In this document: positions 1 through 7,934 of the stretch, in pieces
How positions within the stretch are numbered: position 1 is the first letter of the stretch
Layout of the letters: each line of letters begins with the position of its first letter
Assembly (NCBI GenBank): GCA_964458575.1
Contig: CAYWMD010000060.1
Span: 1-38,411 of the forward strand
Direction: 5' to 3'
Source: CAYWMD01 sp964458575
GTDB lineage: Bacteria; Verrucomicrobiota; Verrucomicrobiia; Limisphaerales; JADLHS01
DNA: 38,411 bases
Position numbers and translations under genes: made by a program
The notes under the pieces: model-generated
The model's database searches: none
The model's input: only the letters and a program-made list of their open reading frames with translations
Told to the model about the DNA's origin: nothing

Positions 1-2
1 TG

Positions 3-644
3 ATCATCCCCGTCCAGGACCTCGCCTCCCGCTATCGCTTCGCCCCGCTGGTCACCGACCAGCTCGACGGCCACCAGATCGCCGCCCATCTCGAGCGCCT
101 CTTCCAAAAGCACGGGCCACCCTTGTTCCTCAAACGCGACAACGGCTCGCCCTTCAACCATCACGCCGTGGATGCCGTCCTCGCCCGCTTCGGCGTGTTG
201 CCCTTGAATAATCCGCCCCACTTCCCACGCTACAACGGCGCCATGGAAAAAGGCATCCGCGACTTCAAAGCCGCCCTCGACCAACGCGCCCTACCCAAGT
301 CCACGGTCACCACCGACTTCAGCCTGACCGTCGAACTGACCGCTCATGAACTCAATCATCAACCGCGCCGCTGCCTCAAGGGCCGCACCGCTTGCGCCGT
401 CTTCCATGACGACGCCCAACACCTGCGCTTTACCAAACGCCAACGCCAAACCATTTTCCGCTTGCTGCTCCATCACTTTGGGCAGAGAGTCGGAAGCATG
501 GCGAAGGACGATCACCGCTCACCCGCCACTCTGTGGCGCGTCACCGTGGAAGCCTGGCTCCGCTGCCAGGGCCTGATCGCCGTCCGCCAAAACCAAAAAA
601 CCAATGTGTCAACCAGTTTTCCCAAAAACTGGTCTCATAATTGA
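3..644 (+). CDS. DDE transposase (integrase-core type), 5' end outside window
   Basis: The frame is open from the left edge to the TGA at 642-644, so the N-terminus is missing. The visible 213 residues carry the later part of an rve-type DDE catalytic domain: a second catalytic Asp in 'KRDNGSPF' and a Glu in 'YNGAMEKGIRDFK', with about 40 residues between them, as in IS3/IS481-like and other integrase-core transposases. The first catalytic Asp lies upstream, either in the 'VTDQLDGH' stretch near the edge or outside the window. It would cut and join DNA at the ends of its own insertion sequence. The last codons run through a perfect hairpin (612-633), and the stop overlaps the 3' end of the convergent gene at 635 by 10 bp, so the IS end is probably very close. 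The exact IS family was not determined. Confidence 0.8.
   Translation: MIPVQDLASRYRFAPLVTDQLDGHQIAAHLERLFQKHGPPLFLKRDNGSPFNHHAVDAVLARFGVLPLNNPPHFPRYNGAMEKGIRDFKAALDQRALPKSTVTTDFSLTVELTAHELNHQPRRCLKGRTACAVFHDDAQHLRFTKRQRQTIFRLLLHHFGQRVGSMAKDDHRSPATLWRVTVEAWLRCQGLIAVRQNQKTNVSTSFPKNWSHN
612..633. repeat. Perfect 9-bp hairpin at the transposase 3' end
   Basis: ACCAGTTTT (612-620) and AAAACTGGT (625-633) are perfect reverse complements around a 4-nt loop. The hairpin lies inside the last codons of the transposase and only 2 bp from the end of the convergent gene. It may be part of the IS terminal inverted repeat or a transcription stop shared by the two convergent genes. The left end of the IS is outside the window, so the choice cannot be made here. 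Confidence 0.6.
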
Positions 645-1075
645 TTTGGACCCACACCATCAACCTGCCATGTGATTTGTCGAAGCCGGTTTGACTGGCT
701 TCCGGAAAGGAGGTCGAACAGTGATTTAAGCTGATAATCATCGACTGCTTTCCACAATTCGTCAGAGATTCTTTTGCGATCTTCTTTGTTTGCCGATGCC
801 TTGGATTGTGCGAGAAAGTTACTCGCGCTCGGAATATCCTTCGGCTGCTGTAGTCTAATATTGGCGAGTTTAGTGATTTGGTTTGTGGTTAAATGCAAAT
901 CGACCTGAACTTCAGACTTTGAGATAATGGAGAATACTCTTTGTGTTCGGGTCTTACTGAAATCGACAAATTCTCTCGCCCCCCCCTCAACTGCCATGGA
1001 GCGCTGGTTGCACAAGACGGAAGAGGTCAGCAAAATGGCAAGAGTCAGTTTTGGAAGCTGAGGAACGTTTTGCAT
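635..1075 (-). CDS. Small secreted protein of unknown function, possibly 3'-chimeric
   Basis: An ATG at 1073-1075 gives a 146-residue protein with a clear signal peptide (charged start, hydrophobic 'LTLAILLTSSVL', cut near 'SMA'). The longer in-frame start at 1234 is rejected because it overlaps the upstream gene and puts the signal peptide inside the protein. The mature part is charged and helical, with a 'HLTTNQITKLANIRLQ' segment like the 'LTxxQ' helices of small periplasmic helical proteins; no family is claimed. It starts 7 bp after the stop of the 1083-1661 gene, so the two form an operon. Its last residues (about 'VDGVGPNQL') are encoded next to the transposase end, so the original C-terminus may have been replaced by IS sequence. 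Confidence 0.55.
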   Translation of the reverse strand: MQNVPQLPKLTLAILLTSSVLCNQRSMAVEGGAREFVDFSKTRTQRVFSIISKSEVQVDLHLTTNQITKLANIRLQQPKDIPSASNFLAQSKASANKEDRKRISDELWKAVDDYQLKSLFDLLSGSQSNRLRQITWQVDGVGPNQL

Positions 1076-1082
1076 ACACCAA

Positions 1083-1661
1083 TCAATGCGCAATACCTGT
1101 ACAAAAGATTCCGTACATTGCTTGGTATACGGCGTTGACCTGTTGGAGAGTCCAGCCAGGAGGCGGGTCGAGATCCTCATACCATTGAAAAAATCGGATG
1201 GCCTGCTCCGGCCCGCGCGGGTTGAGCACGCCAATGGGCGCGCTGAACGATCGGTATAGTTCCCGGTCGCATCGCTCCGGCCACTTGCGCATGTTCAAAT
1301 CATCCGCGACCCACAATGGGAGCGGCTGGTTGATGGCTGCGGCGTCGCGAACCCGCCGGTAGAGTTTGTGACCTTCGCCCAAAGCACCCATGTAGAGGTA
1401 GCCCCGCAAAAAAGTTTCGGACAGAACCACCTGCTGGGGCGGCTGGCCGACGCGCGCGACCATCCGTTCCAGCGTGTTTTCGGCAATGCCGTAGCGGTGG
1501 AGTATTTCCAAAGCGGCCAGGTAGTTGCCCGCATTGACCGCAGTGACCATCGCGATGCTGTCGTTGGCCTCCTGCTCGGAAATTTGTCCGACCAGCGGAC
1601 TGGCCAACCCGATTAGAAGCGTTGCGCCGAGGATGCGCCAGTGTTGGATGTAATGTTTCAT
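1083..1661 (-). CDS. Secreted protein of unknown function
   Basis: The start chosen is the ATG at 1659-1661, which has an AAGGAA-like ribosome site about 6 bp upstream and opens a typical signal peptide ('ILGATLLIGLASPLVGQ'). The 54-residue upstream extension in the same frame is rejected because it would bury the signal peptide. The mature protein (about 165 residues) begins with helical, TPR/Sel1-like spacing ('AMVTAVNAGNYLAALEILHRYGI') and has a Trp-rich C-terminal part. No domain is recognised. It is the first gene of a two-gene minus-strand unit with the small secreted protein at 635-1075. A periplasmic or surface role is likely from the signal peptide; nothing more specific is supported. 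Confidence 0.6.
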   Translation of the reverse strand: MKHYIQHWRILGATLLIGLASPLVGQISEQEANDSIAMVTAVNAGNYLAALEILHRYGIAENTLERMVARVGQPPQQVVLSETFLRGYLYMGALGEGHKLYRRVRDAAAINQPLPLWVADDLNMRKWPERCDRELYRSFSAPIGVLNPRGPEQAIRFFQWYEDLDPPPGWTLQQVNAVYQAMYGIFCTGIAH

Positions 1662-1984
1662 GGAATTCCTTAGGTTGGGGTTGAAGCGAAAGTCCTTGCC
1701 CTCTGTGCCTGCCGCCTTCGAGGGCGAAGCAATGAGCCTCGATTTGCTGGTAAAATGCGAGCCAGCCGGAACCTCAGATTGGCCGCAGCGACTCCAGTCA
1801 AGATTGAATGTGCTTGTGCGCATGTTCGAATCCGTACTGAGAATTCCGCGAAAAGAGGAAGCTCAAACAACGCTTTCAGGCTTTTGGGTTCTCTGCGCTG
1901 ATTACAGCCGAAGCAGAAGCTGATGTAAAGATGTTTCTCGGGAAACTTATTCACACTCTGCGAGGCTGGCGGCGTGAGCGCCGG
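1662..1984. other. Gene-free spacer
   Basis: About 320 bp between the start of the secreted-protein operon and the 3' end of glnD. The short frames on both strands have no family resemblance and unusual composition for this window. It should hold the promoter of the 1083-1661 gene and the end of the glnD transcript, but no convincing -35/-10 pair or strong terminator hairpin was seen. Confidence 0.5.
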
Positions 1985-4783
1985 CTACGCCACCGCATCC
2001 AGCGCGTGAATCGCGTGGCGCAGCCGGCGCTCCATGGCGTGCTGCCGCTCGGAGGCGACGATTTTCCCACCACCGGTCTCCTGCACGTAAAAGCTGTCCA
2101 TCGCCGCGCCTTTTTCCGTGCAGATGCGCGCGGCGGAAATGTCCAGTTGCAGTTCCGTCAGCGTCTGCGCAATGGCGTAAAGCAGGCCGATGCGATCCTC
2201 GGTTTCGATTTCCATCAGGGTGCGGGTCTCGGACGCTTCGTCGTCGAAGCGAATGTGCGTCGGCATCCGTTCACCGACGTAGGCCTGATACAGCGGTCGG
2301 GTGATGTTTTGCCGGGCGATCAACTCGGGCAGGTTCACGGCCTGACCGCCGAGCGACTGCCCGAGCAGCCGTTCGAAGGTTTCATGCTGTTTCGGGTCCG
2401 CCGGGTTGCCGGTTCGCGCATCCACGACAAAGAACGTGTCGAGCGCAATGGCATCGCTCCGGGTGAAAATCTGCGCGCTCAGAATCGTCAGGCCCGCGGC
2501 GCTCAACGAGCCGGCGATCTGGCTGAACAGCCCGGTGCGGTCCCACGTGCAGACTTTCGCCACGCTGCAACCGCGATCCCGGTCGTTGTGCCAGCGGACG
2601 ACGGGTAACAGCAACTGATCGTCCTCGCCACTGACCTGAAGGAGCAAGAACCGGTGAATGAGTTCGAGGTCGGCGACGATCTCGGCGGCCGTGTGGATCT
2701 GATAATAGCGCGCGGGCAGGGCGCCGAAGTGCGCGTGCAGTTCCTCCGCGTTCACATGCTCGGGCATCGCGTCGTGAACCTCCTGCATGAGTTGTTCGCG
2801 CTGTTTCTCCCCGGCGCGGACAAATTCGGTGCCGCCGGTCAGCAGCGGTAGCGTGCGGGCGTAAAGTTCGCGCAACAGCGAGTCCTTGAAGCCGTTCCAC
2901 AACTTGTCGCTCGTGGCCTGCGCGTCCGCGAAGGTGTGCAGCGTGAGCAGGGTGAGCATTTCCGGTTGTTGCATCTGCTTGGCGAACTGCCGGATGACCG
3001 CCGGGTCCGCCAGGTCGCGCCGTTGGGAGACGCTGGCCATGAGCAGGTGATGTTCGATGACCAGACGCAGGGCGTGCGTGGCCGCGGCGTCGAGTCCCAA
3101 GCGCCGGGCCACGCGATTGGCGAGCGTGCCGCCCACCTCGGAATGGTTGCCATGACCGTTGGCCTTGCCGGTGTCGTGCAGCAGCAACGCCAGGTAAAGC
3201 ACGAACGGCCGCTCCAGACTCTGGAACAGCGGTGCGTAGTTGTCGTAGGGCGGCGCCTTGGCCTCCCAGACGCGGTCGAGTTGTTCGAGACAGACCAACG
3301 TGTGCTCGTCCGCGGTGTATTGGTGATAAAACTCGTGTTGCACCAGGCAGGTGAGCTTGCCGAACTCGGGAATGTATTTCCCGAGCAGGTCCACTTCGTG
3401 CATCGCGCGCAGGGTCGGCGCCACATTGCCGCGCTGGTTCAGGATCGTGAGAAACGTTTCCCGCGCGTGCTCGTCCGCGAGAAAATCACGGTCCACGAGC
3501 GAAAGCTGGTTACGGATGAGCTGCGCCAGGTCGGGATGCAGCCGCAACCCGCGTTGTTGGGCGTGGAGAAACACCCGCATGAGCCGCCGGGGCTGGTCGC
3601 GGAAAATCCGGTTGGACACGGGATGAATCTCGCCGTTGACGAATTTCAAACCATCCACCGGTTCAGCCGCCGGCGCGCGGCCCCGCGGCAGGAATTTGCG
3701 CAAGGCCTGAAGGCGCGATTCCGGCAGCGACAGCGCCATCCGTTGCTCCAGCGTGCGCGTAATGAGAAAAATGTTCCGCGAATGCGTGTACAACTCGCGC
3801 ATGAACTGCTCGATGCGCCGGCTCGGCGAGCGTTCCTTGTAGCCGAGATTGCCGGCGATGGCCGGCTGGAGATTTTTCGTCAGCACATCCGTGGCGCGGT
3901 TGACGTGGTAATGCAGCTCGGTCCGGACGCGCAGCAGAAAATCGTAGGCGGCCTCCAGTTGCTTCCGCTCGCGCGGCGTGGCCAGGTCGTGCTGTTCGAG
4001 TTCCCGCAGCGAGCCGGTGCGGTATTTGAAAAACGCCATCCAAAGCAGGTTTTGAAAATCCCGCAGGCCGCCGCAGCCGTTCTTGATGTTGGGCTCCTGC
4101 ATGCAGGCCGAGTTGCCAAATTTCGCGCGCCGCGCCGCCTGGTCTTCGAGCCGGACGGCGATGTACTTCGCCTCGTAACCGGCGACACACTTCGTAATCA
4201 CCGCTTTCTGGAATCGGACGAAAAGCTTCTCGTCACCCACGATCAGCCGCGCCTCGAGGAACGACGTTTTGGTTTCCATGCTGCGCGCGTCGTCCCGCGC
4301 GTTGGCCGCCGCGACGCAATCCGCGATGGTGCGCACGGAATGGCCGGGCTTCAGCCCGAGATCAAACAGCGGCAGCCACACGCCGTCCATGACCTTTTCC
4401 AGCACGGGCAGGGGCCGCGAATGGCCGGCGACCTGGCCCTCGTGCAGGAACATCAGGTCAATGTCGCTGTGCGGATTGAGTTCGGCCCGTCCGTAGCCGC
4501 CGAGCGCCACGACGGCAATGGGCGGAAACTCCTTGCGCGCCTGGGCGGAGAGCGAGTTCACCGCCGCATGCCACAACTGCTGAATGATGTGGTCGAGAAT
4601 CGCCGAGCGCGCCTGGCAGACTTCCACTCCGCCCGCGCCGCCGCGGTGGATGAGCTTGAGCCGATGGGTCTCCAGCTTCAGGAATGCCCGGAAGCGCGCG
4701 ATTTCCTGCGCCGCGCTGTGGCCCGGCGGCAACGTCAGCCGGGTCGCTGCGTCCGCCCCGATTTTTTCCAACAAGTCCTGCAT
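1985..4783 (-). CDS. glnD: Bifunctional PII uridylyltransferase / uridylyl-removing enzyme
   Basis: GlnD senses glutamine and adds UMP to, or removes it from, the PII protein (GlnB/GlnK), and so sets nitrogen assimilation. The 932-residue protein has the full family layout and normal length. The nucleotidyltransferase motif 'GGYGRAELNPHSDIDL' lies at about residues 95-110. A GlnD/PII-UTase linker follows, then an HD phosphohydrolase domain with His494, 'HDTGK' at 536-540 and His547. Two ACT domains sit near 740-810 and 855-925. The ATG at 4781-4783 is chosen because the recognisable GlnD N-terminus begins here; the frame stays open far upstream only as antisense of the sigma-factor operon. 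It is transcribed away from that operon across a 105-bp gap. No PII or glutamine synthetase gene lies in the window. Confidence 0.95.
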   Translation of the reverse strand: MQDLLEKIGADAATRLTLPPGHSAAQEIARFRAFLKLETHRLKLIHRGGAGGVEVCQARSAILDHIIQQLWHAAVNSLSAQARKEFPPIAVVALGGYGRAELNPHSDIDLMFLHEGQVAGHSRPLPVLEKVMDGVWLPLFDLGLKPGHSVRTIADCVAAANARDDARSMETKTSFLEARLIVGDEKLFVRFQKAVITKCVAGYEAKYIAVRLEDQAARRAKFGNSACMQEPNIKNGCGGLRDFQNLLWMAFFKYRTGSLRELEQHDLATPRERKQLEAAYDFLLRVRTELHYHVNRATDVLTKNLQPAIAGNLGYKERSPSRRIEQFMRELYTHSRNIFLITRTLEQRMALSLPESRLQALRKFLPRGRAPAAEPVDGLKFVNGEIHPVSNRIFRDQPRRLMRVFLHAQQRGLRLHPDLAQLIRNQLSLVDRDFLADEHARETFLTILNQRGNVAPTLRAMHEVDLLGKYIPEFGKLTCLVQHEFYHQYTADEHTLVCLEQLDRVWEAKAPPYDNYAPLFQSLERPFVLYLALLLHDTGKANGHGNHSEVGGTLANRVARRLGLDAAATHALRLVIEHHLLMASVSQRRDLADPAVIRQFAKQMQQPEMLTLLTLHTFADAQATSDKLWNGFKDSLLRELYARTLPLLTGGTEFVRAGEKQREQLMQEVHDAMPEHVNAEELHAHFGALPARYYQIHTAAEIVADLELIHRFLLLQVSGEDDQLLLPVVRWHNDRDRGCSVAKVCTWDRTGLFSQIAGSLSAAGLTILSAQIFTRSDAIALDTFFVVDARTGNPADPKQHETFERLLGQSLGGQAVNLPELIARQNITRPLYQAYVGERMPTHIRFDDEASETRTLMEIETEDRIGLLYAIAQTLTELQLDISAARICTEKGAAMDSFYVQETGGGKIVASERQHAMERRLRHAIHALDAVA

Positions 4784-4845
4784 GAGCGCGGCTAGTTTGG
4801 TGAAAACCGCCTTGAACGCAAGCCGGCGGGGGAAGTGAAATTGCC

Positions 4846-4879
4846 GAAACCTTGTGCGCCGTCGGGTGTTGATTAGACT
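4846..4879 (+). promoter_or_regulatory. Candidate promoter of the sigma-factor operon
   Basis: In the 105-bp divergent gap, TTGTGC (4852-4857) and TAGACT (4874-4879) lie 16 bp apart just upstream of the ATG at 4889. A GAAACC box (4846-4851), like the -35 of many ECF promoters, directly precedes it and could allow autoregulation by the encoded sigma factor. This is pattern matching by eye only. Confidence 0.25.
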
Positions 4880-4888
4880 TTGGGTGCG

Positions 4889-5497
4889 ATGCCCGCTAAC
4901 TTGGACCCCGACGCCGCCCTGATGCTCCGCGTCAAAAAGGGCGACCGGGAGGCTTTCGCCGCGCTGGTGGAAAAATACCAGCAGCCGGTGATGAATTTCG
5001 TCCATCGCACCCTGCGCGACGAAGCCGAGTCCGAAGACGTGGCCCAAAATGTCTTTCTCCAGGTTTACAAATCCGCGGCGCGCTACGAAAGCACGGCCAA
5101 GTTTTCCACCTGGCTGTTCACCATCGCGCGCAACCTGTGCCTGAACGAAATCCGCCGCCGCTCCCGGCATCCCGCCGAATCGCTCGATGCCACCCATCCC
5201 GAGTCGGAAGACCAGCCGCTGCACCAGTTCGAGGACAAAAAAAACTTCTCGCCGCCGGAATCCCTGCTGCACGGCGAACTCGAGGAAAAGATCACCGAGG
5301 CCCTGGCGGACCTGCCGGAGAATCAGCGCACCGCCCTGTTGCTCTGCCGGCAGGAGGAATTGAGTTATGACGAAATTGCCGAGGTGCTGGATTGCTCGCT
5401 GTCGGCCACCAAATCCCTCATCCATCGGGCGCGGGAAACGCTGAAACTGAGGCTCAAACCCTACCTGCGCACCGGCGCGTGGCGGGATGCAAAATGA
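4889..5497 (+). CDS. RNA polymerase ECF-type sigma factor (sigma-70 family)
   Basis: The 202-residue protein has the two-domain ECF layout. Region sigma-2 (about residues 10-85) includes 'DREAFAALVEKYQQPV', 'DVAQNVFLQVY' and 'TWLFTIARNLCLNEIRRR'. An acidic linker follows, then region sigma-4 (about 140-195) with 'LPENQRTALLLCRQEELSYDEIAE' style helices and a C-terminal helix-turn-helix. It would direct RNA polymerase to a small regulon. The ATG at 4889 is preferred over a TTG three codons upstream. The gene is followed after 45 bp by a membrane protein typical of an anti-sigma factor, and then by a secreted DUF3106-like protein, which suggests an envelope-signal circuit. The signal and target genes cannot be read from the window. 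Confidence 0.93.
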   Translation: MPANLDPDAALMLRVKKGDREAFAALVEKYQQPVMNFVHRTLRDEAESEDVAQNVFLQVYKSAARYESTAKFSTWLFTIARNLCLNEIRRRSRHPAESLDATHPESEDQPLHQFEDKKNFSPPESLLHGELEEKITEALADLPENQRTALLLCRQEELSYDEIAEVLDCSLSATKSLIHRARETLKLRLKPYLRTGAWRDAK

Positions 5498-5542
5498 AAG
5501 CAACTTTATGACCACAACGGTTATTAACCCAATGGTGACATC

Positions 5543-6034
5543 ATGAACGACGACCAAACTCACCAACGACTGCGCGAGACCGCCTGGCGGCGAAAGCTCA
5601 CCGACGCCGAGCAGGCCGAGTTGCGCACCTGGCTCGCGACGCATCCCGCAGCGCGGGATGAGTGGGAAAACGAGGCGGCGTTGAACGAACTGCTCGCCCG
5701 GTTGCCCGAGGCGCCCGTGGCGTCCAACTTCACCGCGCGCGTCCTGCAAGCCGTCGAACGCGAGGCTGCCGCCAGCGAGCGCGCGGCGCGCTGGCCGCGC
5801 GTCTGGCGCATTTTGGTCCCGCGATTTGCCACGGCCCTGGTTTTGGTCGGGGCGGGTCTGTTTGCGTATCATCGCCATGTCCAGGCCGAACGGCTTGAAT
5901 TGATCCGAAGCGTGGCGGCGGTCGCCGATGTCCGCGCGCTGCCGAGTCCGCAATTCCTCCAGGATTTTGAAGCCATTCGCCGTTTGCGTCCGGTCCCGCC
6001 CGCGGACCAGGAGTTGTTGGCCTTGATGCAATGA
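5543..6034 (+). CDS. Probable membrane-anchored anti-sigma factor
   Basis: The 163-residue protein has a helical cytoplasmic N-terminus ('LTDAEQAELRTWLATHP') like those of Verrucomicrobia and Planctomycetes anti-sigma proteins, one transmembrane helix at about residues 89-108, and a short outer segment. It lacks the HxxxCxxC zinc motif of ZAS-type anti-sigma factors. Its place right after an ECF sigma gene supports a role in holding that sigma at the membrane until a signal arrives. Its stop overlaps the next gene's start (ATGA at 6031-6034), so the two are translationally coupled. The function is inferred from context and topology rather than from a diagnostic motif. Confidence 0.7.
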   Translation: MNDDQTHQRLRETAWRRKLTDAEQAELRTWLATHPAARDEWENEAALNELLARLPEAPVASNFTARVLQAVEREAAASERAARWPRVWRILVPRFATALVLVGAGLFAYHRHVQAERLELIRSVAAVADVRALPSPQFLQDFEAIRRLRPVPPADQELLALMQ

Positions 6035-7002
6035 ACGCGCGCCGTAATCGCCTTTCACGCCGGGCCGCCGTGTTGGGGGCGGTCTGCTGTCTGGCTTGGT
6101 CGTTGCGCGCGGCCACGGTCCCGAACCAGCCGCCGCCCCTGCCCAAATCGCCGGTGGAATCGTTCCGCGCACTGCTGGCGATGACCCCGGACGAACGCAA
6201 AGGCGCGATTACCAACCGCCCACCGGAAGCGCAGAAACAAATCCTGGCGAAGGTCCGCGAATACCTGGCGTTGAAACCGGACGACCGGGAGGCGCGATTG
6301 CGGGCCACGGAATTGCGCTGGTATTTGTTCCCCCTGCTCAACGTTCCGGCCACCAACCGAACCGCGCAAATCGCCTTTGTCCCGGCCGACTTGCAGCCGA
6401 TCATCGAGGACCGGCTGGCGCAGTGGGACAGCCTCACGCCGGCCACCCAGAAGGAACTCCTCGATAACGAACTGACCTCGCGCTATTTCGCGCAGTTTGA
6501 ATCCAGCACCCCCGAGCAGCGGACGAACCTGCTCGCGAGCATCTCGCCCCAGCGCCGCGCGCAACTCGAGGCTGGCATGGCCCGGTGGAGCACGCTTTCG
6601 GAGGCAGAGCGACGCAAAATCTGCGAGCGCTTCGACCGTTTTTTTGAATTGACGCCCCGGGAAAAGGAAAAGGCGCTCAAGACCCTGTCGGAGACCGAGC
6701 GGCAGCAGATGGAAAAGACGTTGCGAATGTTCGAGAAACTGCCGAAGCCCCAGCGGGAGCTGTGCGTGCGGGCTTTTGAAAAATTCGCCGGGCTGAGCCT
6801 CGAAGACCGCGTGCAGTTTTTTAAGAATGCCGAACGTTGGGTGCGGATGTCATCGGACGAACGCCAGGCGTGGCGTGATCTGGTGGCCAAGGTGCCGGTC
6901 ATGCCGCCACCGCCGCCCGCCCCGCCGCCGCCCATGCCGCCGCGCCCGCCGGCGCCTGTCGCCACCAACGCCAGCCAGGAACGTCACGCCGGAACGCCTT
7001 GA
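6031..7002 (+). CDS. Secreted DUF3106-like helical repeat protein with proline-rich tail
   Basis: A 323-residue protein with a signal peptide ('AAVLGAVCCLAWSLRAA') followed by repeated helical units. Typical phrases are 'RWSTLSEAERRKICERF', 'LTPREKEKALKTLSETER' and 'KFAGLSLEDRVQFF'. This W-x-x-L/ER repeat pattern resembles DUF3106 proteins, often found beside ECF sigma / anti-sigma pairs. The C-terminus (about residues 290-312) is almost only Pro, Met and Ala, as in periplasmic or surface linkers. It is coupled to the anti-sigma gene through the 4-bp ATGA overlap and is the third gene of the sigma operon. A role as periplasmic partner or sensor of the anti-sigma protein is inferred; no biochemical activity is known. 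Confidence 0.75.
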   Translation: MNARRNRLSRRAAVLGAVCCLAWSLRAATVPNQPPPLPKSPVESFRALLAMTPDERKGAITNRPPEAQKQILAKVREYLALKPDDREARLRATELRWYLFPLLNVPATNRTAQIAFVPADLQPIIEDRLAQWDSLTPATQKELLDNELTSRYFAQFESSTPEQRTNLLASISPQRRAQLEAGMARWSTLSEAERRKICERFDRFFELTPREKEKALKTLSETERQQMEKTLRMFEKLPKPQRELCVRAFEKFAGLSLEDRVQFFKNAERWVRMSSDERQAWRDLVAKVPVMPPPPPAPPPPMPPRPPAPVATNASQERHAGTP

Positions 7003-7130
7003 ACGGAGCGCCGCTGCTGGCCAGCTCACCGGTCTGGTAAATCGTTCAATCAAGTCGGTAAGGATTCAGGCGCGCTCCGTTTCATGAATTTGAAATTTCC
7101 AACCGGCCGGATTCGTTCTAGCTTCCGGCC

Positions 7131-7931
7131 GTGCATCCGGAATTCCTTCATCTCGGGCGGCTGACGCTTCACTGGTACGGCGTCATGCTGGCGCTGGCGT
7201 TTCTGGCCGGACTGTGGACGGCCAGCCGGCGGGCACCCCTGGGCGGCATCCCCGGCGAGAAGGTCGCCGATGCAGGTTTCTGGCTGCTACTGGGCGCCAT
7301 TCTCGGCGCGCGGGTGTTTTACGTGATCACTTATTGGGACACGCTCATGGCCAACCCGCTTTTCCCCAATGCGCCGTGGACGGAGATTTTCATGATTCAA
7401 CGCGGCGGCCTGGTTTACTACGGCGGGCTGATCGGCGCTTCACTCGCGTGCATCGCCTTTGCGCGCCGACAGGCCCTGCCATTATGGAAGCTGGCCGACG
7501 TCTTCGCGCCGAGCATCGCGTTGGGCTACATGTTCGGCCGGATGGGCTGCCTGTTGCGCGGCTGTTGTTACGGCCGACCGTGCGACCTGCCCTGGGCCCT
7601 CCGCTTTCCGGTCGGGCATGAAACGCACCCCGTCGGCGCACCCGCGACGCCCGTGCATCCCACGCAAATCTACGACGCGCTCTTGAGCCTGGGCTTTTAT
7701 CTGGCGCTGGCGTTGTTGTATCGGCGCAAGCGGTTTGACGGCCAGGTTTTTGCGACCTACCTGATGGGCTACGCGCTGCTGCGATCGTTCGTGGAACTGT
7801 TTCGCGGGGATTACTCGGAAGCGCACTTGCACGGCGGTTTGACCCCGGCGCATCTGGTGAGCATCGGCATCTTCGCCGCGGGCGCGGTCTTGTTTTGGCT
7901 GTTAAGGCCGCGTGCAGCTAAACGAGGATAG
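7131..7931 (+). CDS. lgt: Prolipoprotein diacylglyceryl transferase
   Basis: Lgt moves a diacylglyceryl group from phosphatidylglycerol to the lipobox cysteine of prolipoproteins, the first step of lipoprotein maturation in the inner membrane. The 266-residue protein starts 'HPEFLHLGRLTLHWYGVM', the usual Lgt N-terminus, and has about seven membrane segments. The family signature appears as 'GYMFGRMGCLLRGCCYGRP', followed by the 'HPTQIYDALL' segment and a C-terminal 'RGDYSE' region. The start is GTG (7131-7133) with no strong ribosome site; no ATG in frame lies nearby. It is followed after 3 bp by miaA, so the two are cotranscribed. The double Cys pair in the signature is unusual compared with the E. 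coli protein. Confidence 0.95.
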   Translation: MHPEFLHLGRLTLHWYGVMLALAFLAGLWTASRRAPLGGIPGEKVADAGFWLLLGAILGARVFYVITYWDTLMANPLFPNAPWTEIFMIQRGGLVYYGGLIGASLACIAFARRQALPLWKLADVFAPSIALGYMFGRMGCLLRGCCYGRPCDLPWALRFPVGHETHPVGAPATPVHPTQIYDALLSLGFYLALALLYRRKRFDGQVFATYLMGYALLRSFVELFRGDYSEAHLHGGLTPAHLVSIGIFAAGAVLFWLLRPRAAKRG

Positions 7932-7934
7932 AAG

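Noticed and set aside
2936..4795. 619-residue plus-strand frame opposite glnD
   Set aside because: High-GC antisense shadow; glnD on the other strand has all its domains and explains the coding signal.
4784..6172. A 463-residue N-terminal extension of glnD in the same open frame
   Set aside because: It is antisense to the sigma-factor and anti-sigma genes, has low-complexity Arg/Gln/Gly-rich content, and the normal GlnD N-terminus starts at 4783.
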